Below, in pieces: positions 34,238 through 45,194 of a DNA stretch of 64,000 bases; position 1 is the first letter of the stretch, and the number at the start of each line of letters is the position of its first letter. Origin of the DNA: Rhodococcus spongiicola (GTDB lineage Bacteria; Actinomycetota; Actinomycetes; Mycobacteriales; Mycobacteriaceae); contig NZ_RKLN01000004.1 in the NCBI RefSeq assembly GCF_004011835.1, positions 1 to 64,000 on the forward strand, read 5' to 3'. The position numbers were made by a program, and so were the translations under genes. The notes under the pieces were generated by a model, which searched no databases, was not told the DNA's origin, and saw only the letters and a program-made list of their open reading frames with translations.

Positions 34238-35170
34238 ATGGACCTGAGAATCTTCACTGAACCGCAGCAGGGCGCCACATACGACGATCTTCTCGCGGTG
34301 GCGAAGGCTACCGAACAATTCGGATACGACGCATTCTTCCGATCCGACCACTATCTGGCCATGAACGTCGAGGGCCTACCCGGCCCCACCGACGCGTGGA
34401 TCACCCTCGCCGGGCTCGCCCGCGACACCTCCACCATCCGCCTCGGCACCCTCGTGACCTCGGCGACGTTCCGCTACCCCGGTCCGCTCGCCATCTCGGT
34501 GGCGCAGGTCGACGCCATGAGTGGTGGACGGGTCGAGCTCGGCATCGGCGCGGGCTGGTTCGAAGAAGAGCACCGCGCCTACGGAATCCCCTTCCCGCCG
34601 ACCGGTGAGCGGTTCGACCGCTTCGAGGAGTCGCTCGCGATCATCACGGGCCTGTGGGAGACGCCGATCGGCCAGAAGTTCAACTACGACGGCGTCCACT
34701 TCCCGATCAGTGATTCCCCTGCGTTGACGAAGCCGGTGCAGTCGCCGCGCCCGCCGATCGTGATCGGCGGTATGGGCAAGCGGCGCACCCCCGCGCTGGC
34801 GGCCCGCTACGCCGACGAGTTCAACCAACCGTTCCAGTCGATCGAGGGCACCGCGGCGGCGTTCGACCGGGTCCGCGAGGCGTGCCGCGCGGTCGACCGC
34901 GACCCGGACTCGCTCGTCTACTCGAACGCGTTCGTCCTGTGCTGTGGGCGCAACGAGGAAGAGATCGCGCGTCGGGCTTCGCGGATCGGGCGGGAGGTCG
35001 ATGAATTGCGCTTCAACGGTCTCGCGGGAACGCCGGCCGAACTGGTCGACAAGATCGGTCGCTACCGTGACGAGGTGGGAACGCAGCGGATCTACCTGCA
35101 GACGCTCGACCTGGCCGACCTCGAGCATCTCGAGCTCGTCGCGTCTGAGGTAATGCCTCAGCTCGGCTGA
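34238..35170 (+). CDS. LLM-class F420-dependent oxidoreductase (310 aa)
   Basis: Luciferase-like TIM barrel of the F420 branch. Typical blocks: AKATEQFGYDAFFRSDHYL, RLGTLVTSATFRYPGPLAISVAQVDAMSGGRVELGIGAGWFEEEH (split here from one continuous stretch starting near residue 65) and PIVIGGMGKRRTPALAARYADEFNQ. The cofactor assignment rests on family resemblance. ATG at 34238 begins the barrel; the frame upstream is Arg/His-rich and not part of the fold. Substrate unknown. Confidence 0.88.
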   Translation: MDLRIFTEPQQGATYDDLLAVAKATEQFGYDAFFRSDHYLAMNVEGLPGPTDAWITLAGLARDTSTIRLGTLVTSATFRYPGPLAISVAQVDAMSGGRVELGIGAGWFEEEHRAYGIPFPPTGERFDRFEESLAIITGLWETPIGQKFNYDGVHFPISDSPALTKPVQSPRPPIVIGGMGKRRTPALAARYADEFNQPFQSIEGTAAAFDRVREACRAVDRDPDSLVYSNAFVLCCGRNEEEIARRASRIGREVDELRFNGLAGTPAELVDKIGRYRDEVGTQRIYLQTLDLADLEHLELVASEVMPQLG

Positions 35171-35203
35171 GCGGGGTCCTGCCTCGGCTCGGGCCGGGCG
35201 GGG

Positions 35204-35878
35204 TCAGGCGCCGAGTCCCACCGGGCAGCTCACACCCGTCGCATGGACCGGGCAGTAGCCGCCGGGATTCTTCGCGAGGTACTGCTGGTGGTAGTCCTCG
35301 GCGTAGTAGAACGTCGTCAGGGGCGCGATCTCGGTGGTGACCGCGCCGTACCCGGCGTCGGCGAGCCGCTTGCCGTAGGCCTCCGCCGTCGCCCGTGCCA
35401 CCCGGTCCTGTTCGTCGGACTCGGTGTAGATCGCCGAGCGGTACTGGGTGCCGCGATCGTTGCCCTGCCGCATCCCCTGCGTGGGGTCGTGGTTCTCCCA
35501 GAACTGCTTGAGGATGCCCTCGTACGAGATCACCTCGGGGTCGAACACCACCAGGACGGCCTCGGTGTGCCCCGTGCGGCCCGAGCAGACCTCCTCGTAG
35601 GTCGGGTTGGGGGTGAAGCCGCCCGCATACCCGACGGCGGTGGAGTACACCCCGTCCAGCTGCCAGAACTCCTTCTCTGCACCCCAGAAGCAACCCATAC
35701 CCACCACGGCGGTCTGCATGCCCTCCGGGAACGGCGGCTGCAGCGGATGGCCGTTGACGTCGTGTGCAGCGGGCACAGGCATGGGGACCTCGCGGCCCGG
35801 CAGAGCCTGATCCGGCGTGACAATCACCGACTTCGCCCGCGCGATACCACCGTCGAAGAGGTCATCGAGCCAAGACAT
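35204..35878 (-). CDS. msrA: Peptide-methionine (S)-S-oxide reductase
   Basis: Repairs oxidised methionine. Catalytic GCFWG motif near residues 62-66 ([15 protein letters not shown]), Glu/Asp sites in [25 protein letters not shown], and resolving cysteines in the C-terminal [11 protein letters not shown]. 224 residues with a longer N-terminus than E. coli, common in actinobacteria. Nine bases after the acyltransferase gene, so likely in the same transcript. Fits the oxidative-stress genes nearby (sodA). Confidence 0.95.
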   Translation of the reverse strand: MSWLDDLFDGGIARAKSVIVTPDQALPGREVPMPVPAAHDVNGHPLQPPFPEGMQTAVVGMGCFWGAEKEFWQLDGVYSTAVGYAGGFTPNPTYEEVCSGRTGHTEAVLVVFDPEVISYEGILKQFWENHDPTQGMRQGNDRGTQYRSAIYTESDEQDRVARATAEAYGKRLADAGYGAVTTEIAPLTTFYYAEDYHQQYLAKNPGGYCPVHATGVSCPVGLGA

Positions 35879-35887
35879 ACGTCGATG

Positions 35888-37057
35888 CTACGCGCGGTCG
35901 GGTGTGTCGGTCGGGGTCCGGCTCGGCTCCGGCTCGGGAGTCTTGGCAGGTCGCTGGCCGATCCCCCGGGTGCGCGCGCTCAGCCATCGTGCCGCGGGCA
36001 CCTCGACCCATCGGTAGAGCACCTCCGACACGCCGGCGGTGACGATGAGGAACGCGATCACCGCACCGGTCGGGCCGAACGGTCCGACGGCGTTCTCGTA
36101 GACCCGGTAGAGGATCAGGGTGTGAACGAGGTAGATCGCATAGCTGCGCGTGGCGGTCCACCGAATCACCGCCCACCTGGTGGGACGGCCGCGGTAGCGG
36201 CCGAGCATCAGCACCAGTGCCGCGACGACCGCAATAGTCCACAGGTAGTGGTCTCCCGCCCAGTAGACGCGGATGTCGGTCGCCAGGCGCACCACTTCGA
36301 TCTGCGCGATGACACCGACGGTCAGCCAGCGCCAGTCGACGAGCCGTGCGGCGCCGAGGTAGATCAGCTGACCGATGAACACCGTCGGCAGGGTTGCCGC
36401 GACCTTCGAGAGCATCGGCACTGTGTAGGGCTGCGGGACGTACAGGTTGTAGAGCAGCACCAGAGCACAAACCGCCGCGCCGGCGAGCGGGACGACGATC
36501 GGACGGGTACGCAGGATCGGCTGCGCCAAGACGCAGAACAGGTAGAACAGGATCTGGACGACGAGTGTCCACGTCACGCCGAGGACGGCAACCTGCGGCT
36601 TCAGGAAGAACCCGCCGAACACGAAGCTGAGTGCGGCCTCGACGTTCGAGATGCCCGGCTGTCCGCTGAACATGCCGTTGATGCCGAGCCGGACCAACAG
36701 GATCGCGGCCGCGATCGCTACCCAGAACGCCGGCAGCAGACGTGCCACCCGGTCGATCAGGAACCGGCCCGGATGCTTCCGGATCGCCGACCGCGTGATC
36801 AGCGCACCGGTGAGAGTCATGAAGATCGCCACGCCGAAGAACGACAGGTGGTTGTTCAGGCCCAGGCCCTCGACGAACACCTTGTGGACGACGTCGATCA
36901 TCCACCAACCGGAACCGACGTCGTCGATCAGGTAGAAGGAGATGTGCGAGTAGATGACGGCGAGAACCGCGACCGCACGGAGCAGATCAGCGCCGGCAAG
37001 CTCGACGCGGGGTGCCAGGTCGGCCCGCGGTCCTGCGGCAGGCGTTTCGGGTGGCAC
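35888..37057 (-). CDS. Acyltransferase family 3 (OafA-like) membrane protein (389 aa)
   Basis: About ten membrane helices. The acyltransferase-3 pattern is visible: LAGADLLRAVAVLAVIYSHISFY with the catalytic His at the end of helix 1, then GVAIFMTLTGALITRSA and RVARLLPAFWVAIAAA. The C-terminal 35 residues are cytoplasmic and Pro-rich. Such enzymes O-acylate surface sugars or lipids. GTG start at 37057. First gene of a two-gene run with msrA. Confidence 0.88.
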   Translation of the reverse strand: MPPETPAAGPRADLAPRVELAGADLLRAVAVLAVIYSHISFYLIDDVGSGWWMIDVVHKVFVEGLGLNNHLSFFGVAIFMTLTGALITRSAIRKHPGRFLIDRVARLLPAFWVAIAAAILLVRLGINGMFSGQPGISNVEAALSFVFGGFFLKPQVAVLGVTWTLVVQILFYLFCVLAQPILRTRPIVVPLAGAAVCALVLLYNLYVPQPYTVPMLSKVAATLPTVFIGQLIYLGAARLVDWRWLTVGVIAQIEVVRLATDIRVYWAGDHYLWTIAVVAALVLMLGRYRGRPTRWAVIRWTATRSYAIYLVHTLILYRVYENAVGPFGPTGAVIAFLIVTAGVSEVLYRWVEVPAARWLSARTRGIGQRPAKTPEPEPSRTPTDTPDRA

Positions 37058-37284
37058 TCCGAGAGCTTAACGTCCCGTTCACTTGGTGGCCCGGGTCGGT
37101 TGGCGGTCCCGGGTGCCCAGTAGCCACGATCGGGCCCGAATCGCGGGTGCCCGAACATATTTCTGAGGCGGCTCCCACGTCAGCGCCTTAGTTGCACAGG
37201 GTGTACCAATGAGATGGGGTTGTCCCCGGTACGACTCATCAAACACTCGCGTCAGGGCGTCATGCCCCTGAGGAAGGGAATCTC

Positions 37285-37914
37285 GTGTCTGTTTACACGC
37301 TGCCCGATCTCCCCTACGACTACGCAGCCCTCGAGCCCCACATCTCCGGCAAGATCATGGAGCTCCACCACGACAAGCACCACGCCGCTTACGTCGCCGG
37401 CGCCAATACCGCTCTCGAGAAGCTCGCCGAGCTCCGCGAGGCCGACGCCTTGGCCCCCGTGGTGAACCTGCACGAGAAGAACCTCGCCTTCCACCTGGGC
37501 GGCCACACCAACCACTCGGTGTTCTGGAACAACCTCTCCCCCGAGGGTGGCGACAAGCCCGAGGGCGAGCTCGCCGCGGCGATCGACAACTTCTTCGGGA
37601 GCTTCGACGCCTTCCGCAGCCACTTCTCCGCGAACGCCAACGCCATCCAGGGTTCCGGCTGGTCCATCCTCGCCTGGGACTCGATCGGCCAGCGTCTGGT
37701 CATCGTCCAGCTCTACGACCAGCAGGGCAACATCTCCATCGGCCTGACCCCCCTGCTCATGCTCGACATGTGGGAGCACGCCTTCTACCTCGACTACCAG
37801 AACGTCAAGGGCGACTACGTCAAGGCCTTCTGGAACATCGTGAACTGGGCCGACGTCGCGGACCGCTTCGCCAAGGCCCGCACCCAGACCGCTGGACTCA
37901 TCGTCCCGGCCTGA
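37285..37914 (+). CDS. sodA: Superoxide dismutase, Mn/Fe type
   Basis: 209 residues, normal length. Metal ligands are in [12 protein letters not shown] (first His), [13 protein letters not shown] (second His) and the [18 protein letters not shown] block (Asp and His). GTG start with AGGAAGGG upstream. Converts superoxide to peroxide and oxygen; in Mycobacteriales this enzyme is released without a classical signal peptide. A strong GC hairpin follows at 37971-38003. Position in the conserved order matches Rv3846. Confidence 0.97.
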   Translation: MSVYTLPDLPYDYAALEPHISGKIMELHHDKHHAAYVAGANTALEKLAELREADALAPVVNLHEKNLAFHLGGHTNHSVFWNNLSPEGGDKPEGELAAAIDNFFGSFDAFRSHFSANANAIQGSGWSILAWDSIGQRLVIVQLYDQQGNISIGLTPLLMLDMWEHAFYLDYQNVKGDYVKAFWNIVNWADVADRFAKARTQTAGLIVPA

Positions 37915-37970
37915 TTCGCACCGCTCCGCCGGGGCACCTTCTGCACCGCTCCACGCGGAGCACGCTTTCC

Positions 37971-38003
37971 GGCGCCGCGCCCGGCACGCCCGGGCGCGGC
38001 GCC
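37971..38003 (+). terminator. sodA terminator hairpin
   Basis: Perfect 14-bp all-G/C stem (37971-37984 with 37990-38003) with a 5-base loop, about 57 bases after the sodA stop. No T tract. Confidence 0.8.
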
Positions 38004-38218
38004 GCGCATTTCACGACTCACCACCCCAACCGACCAAGCATCCACTCGGTATGTTTTCCGCATGAGCGGTGGCCCGATCCGGGCCCCGCACGGGGTCTTG
38101 CCCAGTCTCGGGTGCCGGCACGACCGGTCGTGCCGCTGGCACCCGGGACCCCTTGTGTGCCAGCGGCATGAGGGCGCATGCTCGAAATACCGATGAGGGC
38201 AGGGGAATCGGGGCCGAG

Positions 38219-38746
38219 ATGAGCGAGCGAGAGTACGTCGGCGTCGCACCCTTCCACGCGCATGGCGATCTGTCCGGCTTCGTGATCTCCGGACGGTGGC
38301 CCGCCACGACGCGGGAGTGGGCGCAATTGCTGGCGCTTGCGGTCCGGGTCGCGTCCTTGCCCGGCCTGTTGGCCACATCGACGGTCTTCGGCGCACGCGA
38401 GGAGTTGCCCGAGGATCCCGAGCCCGGAACGGTCGGCCTCATCGTGTCGGAGGGCCCCGTTCTGGGAGACCGTGTCCTCACTCCCGGCCGGTTCGCCGAA
38501 CACCAGCCGCCGGCGCTCCTGATGCTGCACCCGCCGACCGAGACGGTTCCGTCCCTGCCGGAGTGCGCGGGGGCAGCGTCCGGCTGCATCCTGCTTCCCG
38601 GACTGCCGCACCTCGGCCTCGAACACCGCGCGGCGTGGGTCGAGGCGGAAGCGGACGGGACCGTGACCTCGATGGTTTCGCGCGTCGGAATCGATCCGAT
38701 CAGCGATCCCGATACTGCGGTTCTGGCCATGCTGCTGACCGCATGA
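38219..38746 (+). CDS. Uncharacterised cytosolic protein (175 aa)
   Basis: Not recognised. ATG at 38219 (MSEREYVGVAP) with AGGGGAATCGGG upstream; the frame is open further left but there it is low-quality. No signal peptide or membrane helix. Features are FHAHGDLSGFVISGRWPATTREWAQLL near the start, and a Pro/Gly-rich middle with four-strand character. Next gene is the Mn riboswitch-controlled exporter, but no functional link can be shown. Confidence 0.6.
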   Translation: MSEREYVGVAPFHAHGDLSGFVISGRWPATTREWAQLLALAVRVASLPGLLATSTVFGAREELPEDPEPGTVGLIVSEGPVLGDRVLTPGRFAEHQPPALLMLHPPTETVPSLPECAGAASGCILLPGLPHLGLEHRAAWVEAEADGTVTSMVSRVGIDPISDPDTAVLAMLLTA

Positions 38747-38825
38747 CGCTCGCCGGAAATTGAAAGTTCGGACCCCCAAAATTATTGCGCCCTTTGCACT
38801 TTCGCTGAACCGGGACTACCGTTTC

Positions 38826-38945
38826 CTTTGCGAAGGGGAGTAGCCCACAATCGCTGGGTCGACATGCTGGCCGGCACATCGCAGTGTCTGCCCGGCCCGC
38901 GAACCGGACGGCGTCCGGTGGGCGAGACCTTCGGCCTCGGACACA
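38826..38945 (+). ncRNA. yybP-ykoY manganese riboswitch aptamer
   Basis: Has the two conserved loop sequences of this family in the right order: AAGGGGAGTAG (38833-38843) and GGCGAGACCTT (38921-38931). Helix P1 is CGAAGG (38831-38836) pairing perfectly with CCTTCG (38928-38933). GTCGACATGCTGGCC between them fits the internal junction. The gene 70 bases downstream is a GDT1/TMEM165 family Mn exporter, a classic target of this riboswitch. Confidence 0.85.
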
Positions 38946-38962
38946 TCCATTGCGTTCGGGGC

Positions 38963-39005
38963 CGGAGGAAGGTTCCCGACATCCTCCGAAAACTAGAACC
39001 GGAGG
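38963..39005 (+). promoter_or_regulatory. Riboswitch expression platform with two exclusive helices
   Basis: TCCTCCG (38982-38988) can pair with CGGAGGA upstream (38963-38969), or its last six bases CCTCCG with CGGAGG downstream (39000-39005), which is the ribosome site of the exporter gene. The second pairing hides the site, the first frees it. This suggests control of translation start. Confidence 0.6.
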
Positions 39006-39017
39006 AGGTCCGAGGAA

Positions 39018-39722
39018 GTGTCAGCCGCGATCCTGCTGAGTTTCGGCGTCATCTTCGTCGCCGAGTTGGGCGACAAATCCCAGCTCATGGCTATGACGTT
39101 CGCGCTGCGCCACCGCTGGTGGGTGGTACTCGGAGGCATCACCTTCGCAACCACGGTCGTCCACCTCGTCTCCGTCGGCGTCGGGCATTTCCTCGGCGCA
39201 TCGCTGCCCACCACCGCGATCTCGCTTCTCGCCGGCCTCGCATTCGTGATCTTCGGACTGTGGACGTTGCGCGGCGACAGCCTGTCCGACGACGAGCAGC
39301 AGCGAGCACAAAAGGTGACCGGGTCGGTGTTCCTGGCCGTCGCTTCGGCCTTCTTCCTCGCCGAACTCGGCGACAAGACGATGCTCGCGACCGTCACCCT
39401 CGCCGCCGACCACGACTGGGTGGGCGTGTGGATCGGGTCGACAGTCGGCATGGTGGCCGCCGACGCCCTCGCCATCGTCGTCGGCGCCCTCCTCGGCAGG
39501 CACCTGCCGGAGGTCCTCGTCCGGATCGGTGCCGCGGTGCTGTTCTTCGCGTTCGGCGCGTGGCTGGTGCTCGAGGCCCTGTTCCCGGACACCCCGGCGG
39601 GCACGATCTCTGCGGGCGCGGTGGTGGGCGTCTCGGCCGCGATCGCAGGCACCCGATGGCTGACGAGGCGCACGCGTACCGGTGTGCCTGCGGAGCGGAT
39701 CGACACGGCCCACAGGTCTTAG
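39018..39722 (+). CDS. TMEM165/GDT1 (UPF0016) family manganese exporter (234 aa)
   Basis: Six-helix membrane protein made of two homologous halves, each with the family motif ExGDKS/T: AELGDKSQ (residues about 15-22) and AELGDKTM (about 115-122). Bacterial members export Mn2+ (MneA type). GTG start; GGAGGAGG lies nine bases upstream and is inside the riboswitch platform. The C-terminus ends in a basic stretch (WLTRRTRTGVPAERI). The riboswitch would raise expression when cytosolic Mn is high. Confidence 0.9.
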   Translation: MSAAILLSFGVIFVAELGDKSQLMAMTFALRHRWWVVLGGITFATTVVHLVSVGVGHFLGASLPTTAISLLAGLAFVIFGLWTLRGDSLSDDEQQRAQKVTGSVFLAVASAFFLAELGDKTMLATVTLAADHDWVGVWIGSTVGMVAADALAIVVGALLGRHLPEVLVRIGAAVLFFAFGAWLVLEALFPDTPAGTISAGAVVGVSAAIAGTRWLTRRTRTGVPAERIDTAHRS

Positions 39723-39754
39723 GCCGCGGGTTCCTTGCTCGGCCAGGAAGTCCG

Positions 39755-42261
<2,507 letters not shown>

Positions 42262-42277
42262 GCGCCTGAACGAAACG

Positions 42278-42871
42278 TCACCGGGTGTCCTGGTCGGCGG
42301 CAGCAGCGTCGTCGCCGCCGGCCAGGATCAGGTACAGGGCGCGCCGGGCGTCGGCGAGGACCTTCTCGGCAGCGGCGACCTGATCCGCCGTGCCGGATGT
42401 CTGGACCTGACGGGCCGCCGCGTGTAGATCGTGCAGCGGTCCGCGCAGATCCGGCCCCGATCCCGCGAATGCGAATGGGTCACACCAGGATTCGGCATTC
42501 TCATCGACGTACGCACGGCCGGACTCGGTGAGCGTGACCAGCTTGCGGCCCCCCTCCGCCGAGGTGTGCACCATGCCCTCGTCCTCCAACTGCTGGAGGG
42601 TCGGGTAGATCGCGCCCGCGCTTGGGCGCCAGGCCCCGTTGGTGCGGTCGGTGATGGTCTGCATCAGTTGGTAGCCGTACATCGCGTCCTCCTTCAGCAG
42701 TAGGAGGACGGCTGCGCGCACGTCCCCTCGGCCCGCGCGACGCGGTCCGCCGCGGCCGCGGGGTCCCCCGTGGCCACGACCACGACCTCGCCCACCGCGC
42801 CTGCCCGGTCCACGCGGATCCTCCCCGTCGAACGGGCGGTGATGGTGGCGCCTGCGATTCATGTTGTTCAT
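42278..42871 (-). CDS. PadR-family transcriptional regulator (197 aa)
   Basis: After a His/Arg/Gly-rich N-terminal tail of about 48 residues (RRHHHRPF...GRGRGRGHGG), a PadR winged helix: VRAAVLLLLKEDAMYGYQLMQTI, SAGAIYPTLQQLEDEGMV and a wing RKLVTLTESGRAYV. The C-terminal helical part (about 130-197) would dimerise. GAGGAG before the ATG. The His-rich tail could bind metal. The inverted repeats just upstream (42906-42936) suggest self-regulation. Confidence 0.88.
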   Translation of the reverse strand: MNNMNRRRHHHRPFDGEDPRGPGRRGGRGRGRGHGGPRGRGGPRRAGRGDVRAAVLLLLKEDAMYGYQLMQTITDRTNGAWRPSAGAIYPTLQQLEDEGMVHTSAEGGRKLVTLTESGRAYVDENAESWCDPFAFAGSGPDLRGPLHDLHAAARQVQTSGTADQVAAAEKVLADARRALYLILAGGDDAAAADQDTR

Positions 42872-42905
42872 CGGTTTCTCCTCTCGTTCTCAACCGACAC
42901 ACTCA

Positions 42906-42936
42906 CGATATATCGGGATCGTATCTTTGAAAAGAT
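42906..42936. promoter_or_regulatory. Twin inverted repeats, probable PadR operator
   Basis: CGATATATCG (42906-42915) is a perfect 10-bp palindrome and ATCTTT-GA-AAAGAT (42923-42936) a perfect 14-bp one, 35-65 bases upstream of the PadR start. They are A+T-rich in a GC-rich region. The divergent lipoprotein gene could share control. Confidence 0.5.
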
Positions 42937-43039
42937 GTTGCGTATCACTGCCGTCACAGCGTGCGTCTTCGATGGAACCGAGTACGTTCCCGATGCGTCT
43001 GATTTCGATGAGCAGGTCGTTGCGGAAATGAGGAGAAGC

Positions 43040-43576
43040 GTGAGGTTCATGGGACGGCGGGGCGGCGCGATCGTCGCCGCGGCCAGTGTGTTGGCGCTGG
43101 TCGGGTGTGGTTCGGGCGGCGAGGGGCAAGCGGAGACAAAGGCGCAGTCCGAGGAGCCTGTGTTCGATCCGTGCAGCGTCCCTGAGGATGTACTGCTCGC
43201 GATCGGCGTCGATCCGGCAACGGAAGAGCGCGACATCATGGGTGTCAAGCAGCCGGGCTGGAGCCTGTGCAGCTGGCGCGAGACCGACCGTGCCTTCTAC
43301 TTCACGATCTTCGCCACTGGAAGGCCGCTCGACGCAATCCGCACGAATGAGCGCGCGATCGACGTCACCTCGATCGACCTCCCCGGACGCGGCGAGGCGT
43401 TCACGTTCCGTGAGACGTCCGACACCCTCAACAAGCACTGCGACGTCCTGCTCACGGCCGGCCCGGACACCCTGATGCTCCGCACGAGTCTCGCGAAGGG
43501 ACTCCCACCGGCGGAAAGCCCCTGCCCGCAAGCGATCGAGAACGCGAAACTCCTCGAACCATCCCTGCCCCGCTGA
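43040..43576 (+). CDS. DUF3558 lipoprotein, copy 1 (178 aa)
   Basis: Exported lipoprotein: basic start, hydrophobic stretch and lipobox LALVGCGS, then a DUF3558 domain opening FDPCSVPEDVLLAIGVDP and containing ERDIMGVKQPGWSLCSW, with cysteines likely paired. GTG at 43040 is chosen because AGGAG lies five bases upstream and copy 2 shows the same layout; ATG at 43028 lacks a site. Followed after 15 bases by a small helical protein gene. DUF3558 lipoproteins are widespread in Mycobacteriales with no proven role. Confidence 0.85.
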   Translation: MRFMGRRGGAIVAAASVLALVGCGSGGEGQAETKAQSEEPVFDPCSVPEDVLLAIGVDPATEERDIMGVKQPGWSLCSWRETDRAFYFTIFATGRPLDAIRTNERAIDVTSIDLPGRGEAFTFRETSDTLNKHCDVLLTAGPDTLMLRTSLAKGLPPAESPCPQAIENAKLLEPSLPR

Positions 43577-43591
43577 CGAAAGGGCTCGATC

Positions 43592-43963
43592 ATGTGGATT
43601 AATCCCTCGTGGAAAGAACTCGGCGAACTGGTCGACGCCGGCGAGCTTTACCTCGAACCGGGTGTCGCTGAGAAGTGCGCCGCACACTGCGAACAGCTGC
43701 GAGGCGAACTGATGGATCTCCAAGAACGCGCACGACGTCTCGCTAGTGTCGACGGCTTCGGCCACCTGCCCTCCGGTATCGCCCTCGCTCGCAAATTCGA
43801 ACTGAAGGCATCGGGCGGCGACTACGCGCTTGACCAAGCCCTCGGCGACCACATCGCCACCGTCGAGCAGATGCAGGCGGTGTTCGAGAAGATCGCCGCG
43901 AGGTTCGGCGCCGCCGAGGACGCGAATACGCAGGCGCTCAGCGGGATCGATCCCGACCGCTGA
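43592..43963 (+). CDS. Small helical protein paired with DUF3558, copy 1 (123 aa)
   Basis: Not a named family that I recognise. Predicted almost all-helical with no signal peptide: MWINPSWKELGELVDAGELYLEPG, a helix with conserved cysteines (KCAAHCEQL), GFGHLPSGIALARKFE, then YALDQALGDHIATVEQMQAVFEKIAARF. Size and two-helix hairpin shape recall type VII secretion substrates, but no clear WxG turn or YxxxD/E export motif is seen. Always directly follows a DUF3558 lipoprotein gene here. Confidence 0.75.
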   Translation: MWINPSWKELGELVDAGELYLEPGVAEKCAAHCEQLRGELMDLQERARRLASVDGFGHLPSGIALARKFELKASGGDYALDQALGDHIATVEQMQAVFEKIAARFGAAEDANTQALSGIDPDR

Positions 43964-43991
43964 CCGCGCGGACTAGTCCTCCACCGAAGAG

Positions 43992-44342
43992 TCACAGACG
44001 AGAGATGCGCTCGAACGGGTACCCACCCACCGTCGTGACGGCCATGCCGTAGAGAGCTGTGACCGCGAGTTTCCAGAGCGGAAGCTGGATGTTCATGTCC
44101 GAGAGAATGCTCGGAACAAGGGCTACCGCCGGAATCAGCGCGAGGATCGCCGCCACGCTGCACCAGCGGGCCACGAGTGCGTTCGCGGTGCGCGACAACT
44201 CGGGACTCTCTTGTACCTTGTCGGGCACCTCGTAGCCCTTTCCCGGGTCGGTGACCCAGCCCCGGAACCCGGCGTATGCAGCCAAGCCGCTCGCCGCTGC
44301 GGCTATGAAGAACAGAAGCGCAATGACGACGTCTTCTTTCAT
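43992..44342 (-). CDS. Small membrane protein (116 aa)
   Basis: Three to four membrane helices: VVIALLFFIAAAASGLAAYAGF near the start, WCSVAAILALIPAVALV and LAVTALYGMAVTTVGGY. ATG at 44342 has AAGGGGA about seven bases upstream; a GTG six codons earlier has none. Not recognised. Last gene on this strand after the two tandem membrane proteins, with 184 bases between, so it may be transcribed separately. Confidence 0.65.
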   Translation of the reverse strand: MKEDVVIALLFFIAAAASGLAAYAGFRGWVTDPGKGYEVPDKVQESPELSRTANALVARWCSVAAILALIPAVALVPSILSDMNIQLPLWKLAVTALYGMAVTTVGGYPFERISRL

Positions 44343-44526
44343 CGGTGTCCCCTTCCCCACACCACGCCGAAACTCCTAACTGTCAACGAGACTCGGTATT
44401 ACGGACTCAGCCCTTGTATACCGCTGAGGCGTCGGCCGCATGGGCTTCGAACAGCACTTCTGCCAGGGAGAGCGCGGGTTCACATTCACGGACGCGCTCA
44501 TGTCTCAAAAGCAAAGAGGTTGTGGG
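44343..44526. other. Intergenic spacer
   Basis: 184 bases without gene evidence. Contains GTCAACGAGAC (44382-44392), which recurs at 48891-48901 beyond the second lipoprotein unit and may mark the edge of a duplicated block. Confidence 0.4.
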
Positions 44527-45192
44527 TCATCGAGGTTCGCTCGTCTGTCCTTCACCCTCCCGGACGAGGGAAGGTGGGATCTGCAGGACCTTCCGGGCTT
44601 TGCGGGAGATGTCACAGTTGCCGGAGGCAACGGAATGGAGGATGCCGTTATAGACCAGGTCCCACATCAGCGGATTACTTTGGACGTTACGCAAACTGAA
44701 AGAGTGAATCTCCCTGCCGGAGGCATCCTGGAGACGCAGCACCCGTCGGAGTCCGTCGACGCTGAATCTGATCCGGACCAGCTCGTATGTGTTGACCCAC
44801 TTCGGGCCTTCCTGAACCCACACAGCGCCGACAGCCATCCACTCTTGGCCAGTTCTCCAATACATGAATGCGCCGGTCAGTCCCGTCCAGATCCAGGGGA
44901 ACCAGTCATCGACCCAGTCGAATCCGCCCGTTGTGACGGTGAAGAACGCCAGAAGGATCGCTGGCATGCCGACCGCCGCTTGCATTCTGTGTTTGGGTGC
45001 GAACTGTGACCATTCCAGGGTGGGGCCGAGGTCCTGAGGGGCGGGCGGCGGCTTTCTCGGGACCCGGTCGGTCGGAGTCGTCTCGAACGCGGAACTCTCG
45101 CGACGGGGTGCCGAGGGCGGGCGAGGCTCGCCCGTCTGCGGGTCGGGCATCGGGGCAGGGCCGAACTGCCTGCGCGGGAAGTAGTGAGTCAT
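44527..45192 (-). CDS. Tandem paralogous membrane protein B, possible immunity protein (221 aa)
   Basis: N-terminal 55 residues are Pro-rich and cytoplasmic (RRQFGPAPMPDPQTGEPRPP), then two close membrane helices (residues about 70-115), then a C-terminal soluble domain of about 100 residues with strands and WVNTYELVRIRFSVDGLRRVL. About 70% identical by eye to the next gene upstream; the C-terminal third is almost the same. Two bases separate them. Lying directly after a WXG-domain protein, the pair has the position expected of immunity proteins. Confidence 0.75.
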   Translation of the reverse strand: MTHYFPRRQFGPAPMPDPQTGEPRPPSAPRRESSAFETTPTDRVPRKPPPAPQDLGPTLEWSQFAPKHRMQAAVGMPAILLAFFTVTTGGFDWVDDWFPWIWTGLTGAFMYWRTGQEWMAVGAVWVQEGPKWVNTYELVRIRFSVDGLRRVLRLQDASGREIHSFSLRNVQSNPLMWDLVYNGILHSVASGNCDISRKARKVLQIPPSLVREGEGQTSEPR

Positions 45193-45194
45193 CG

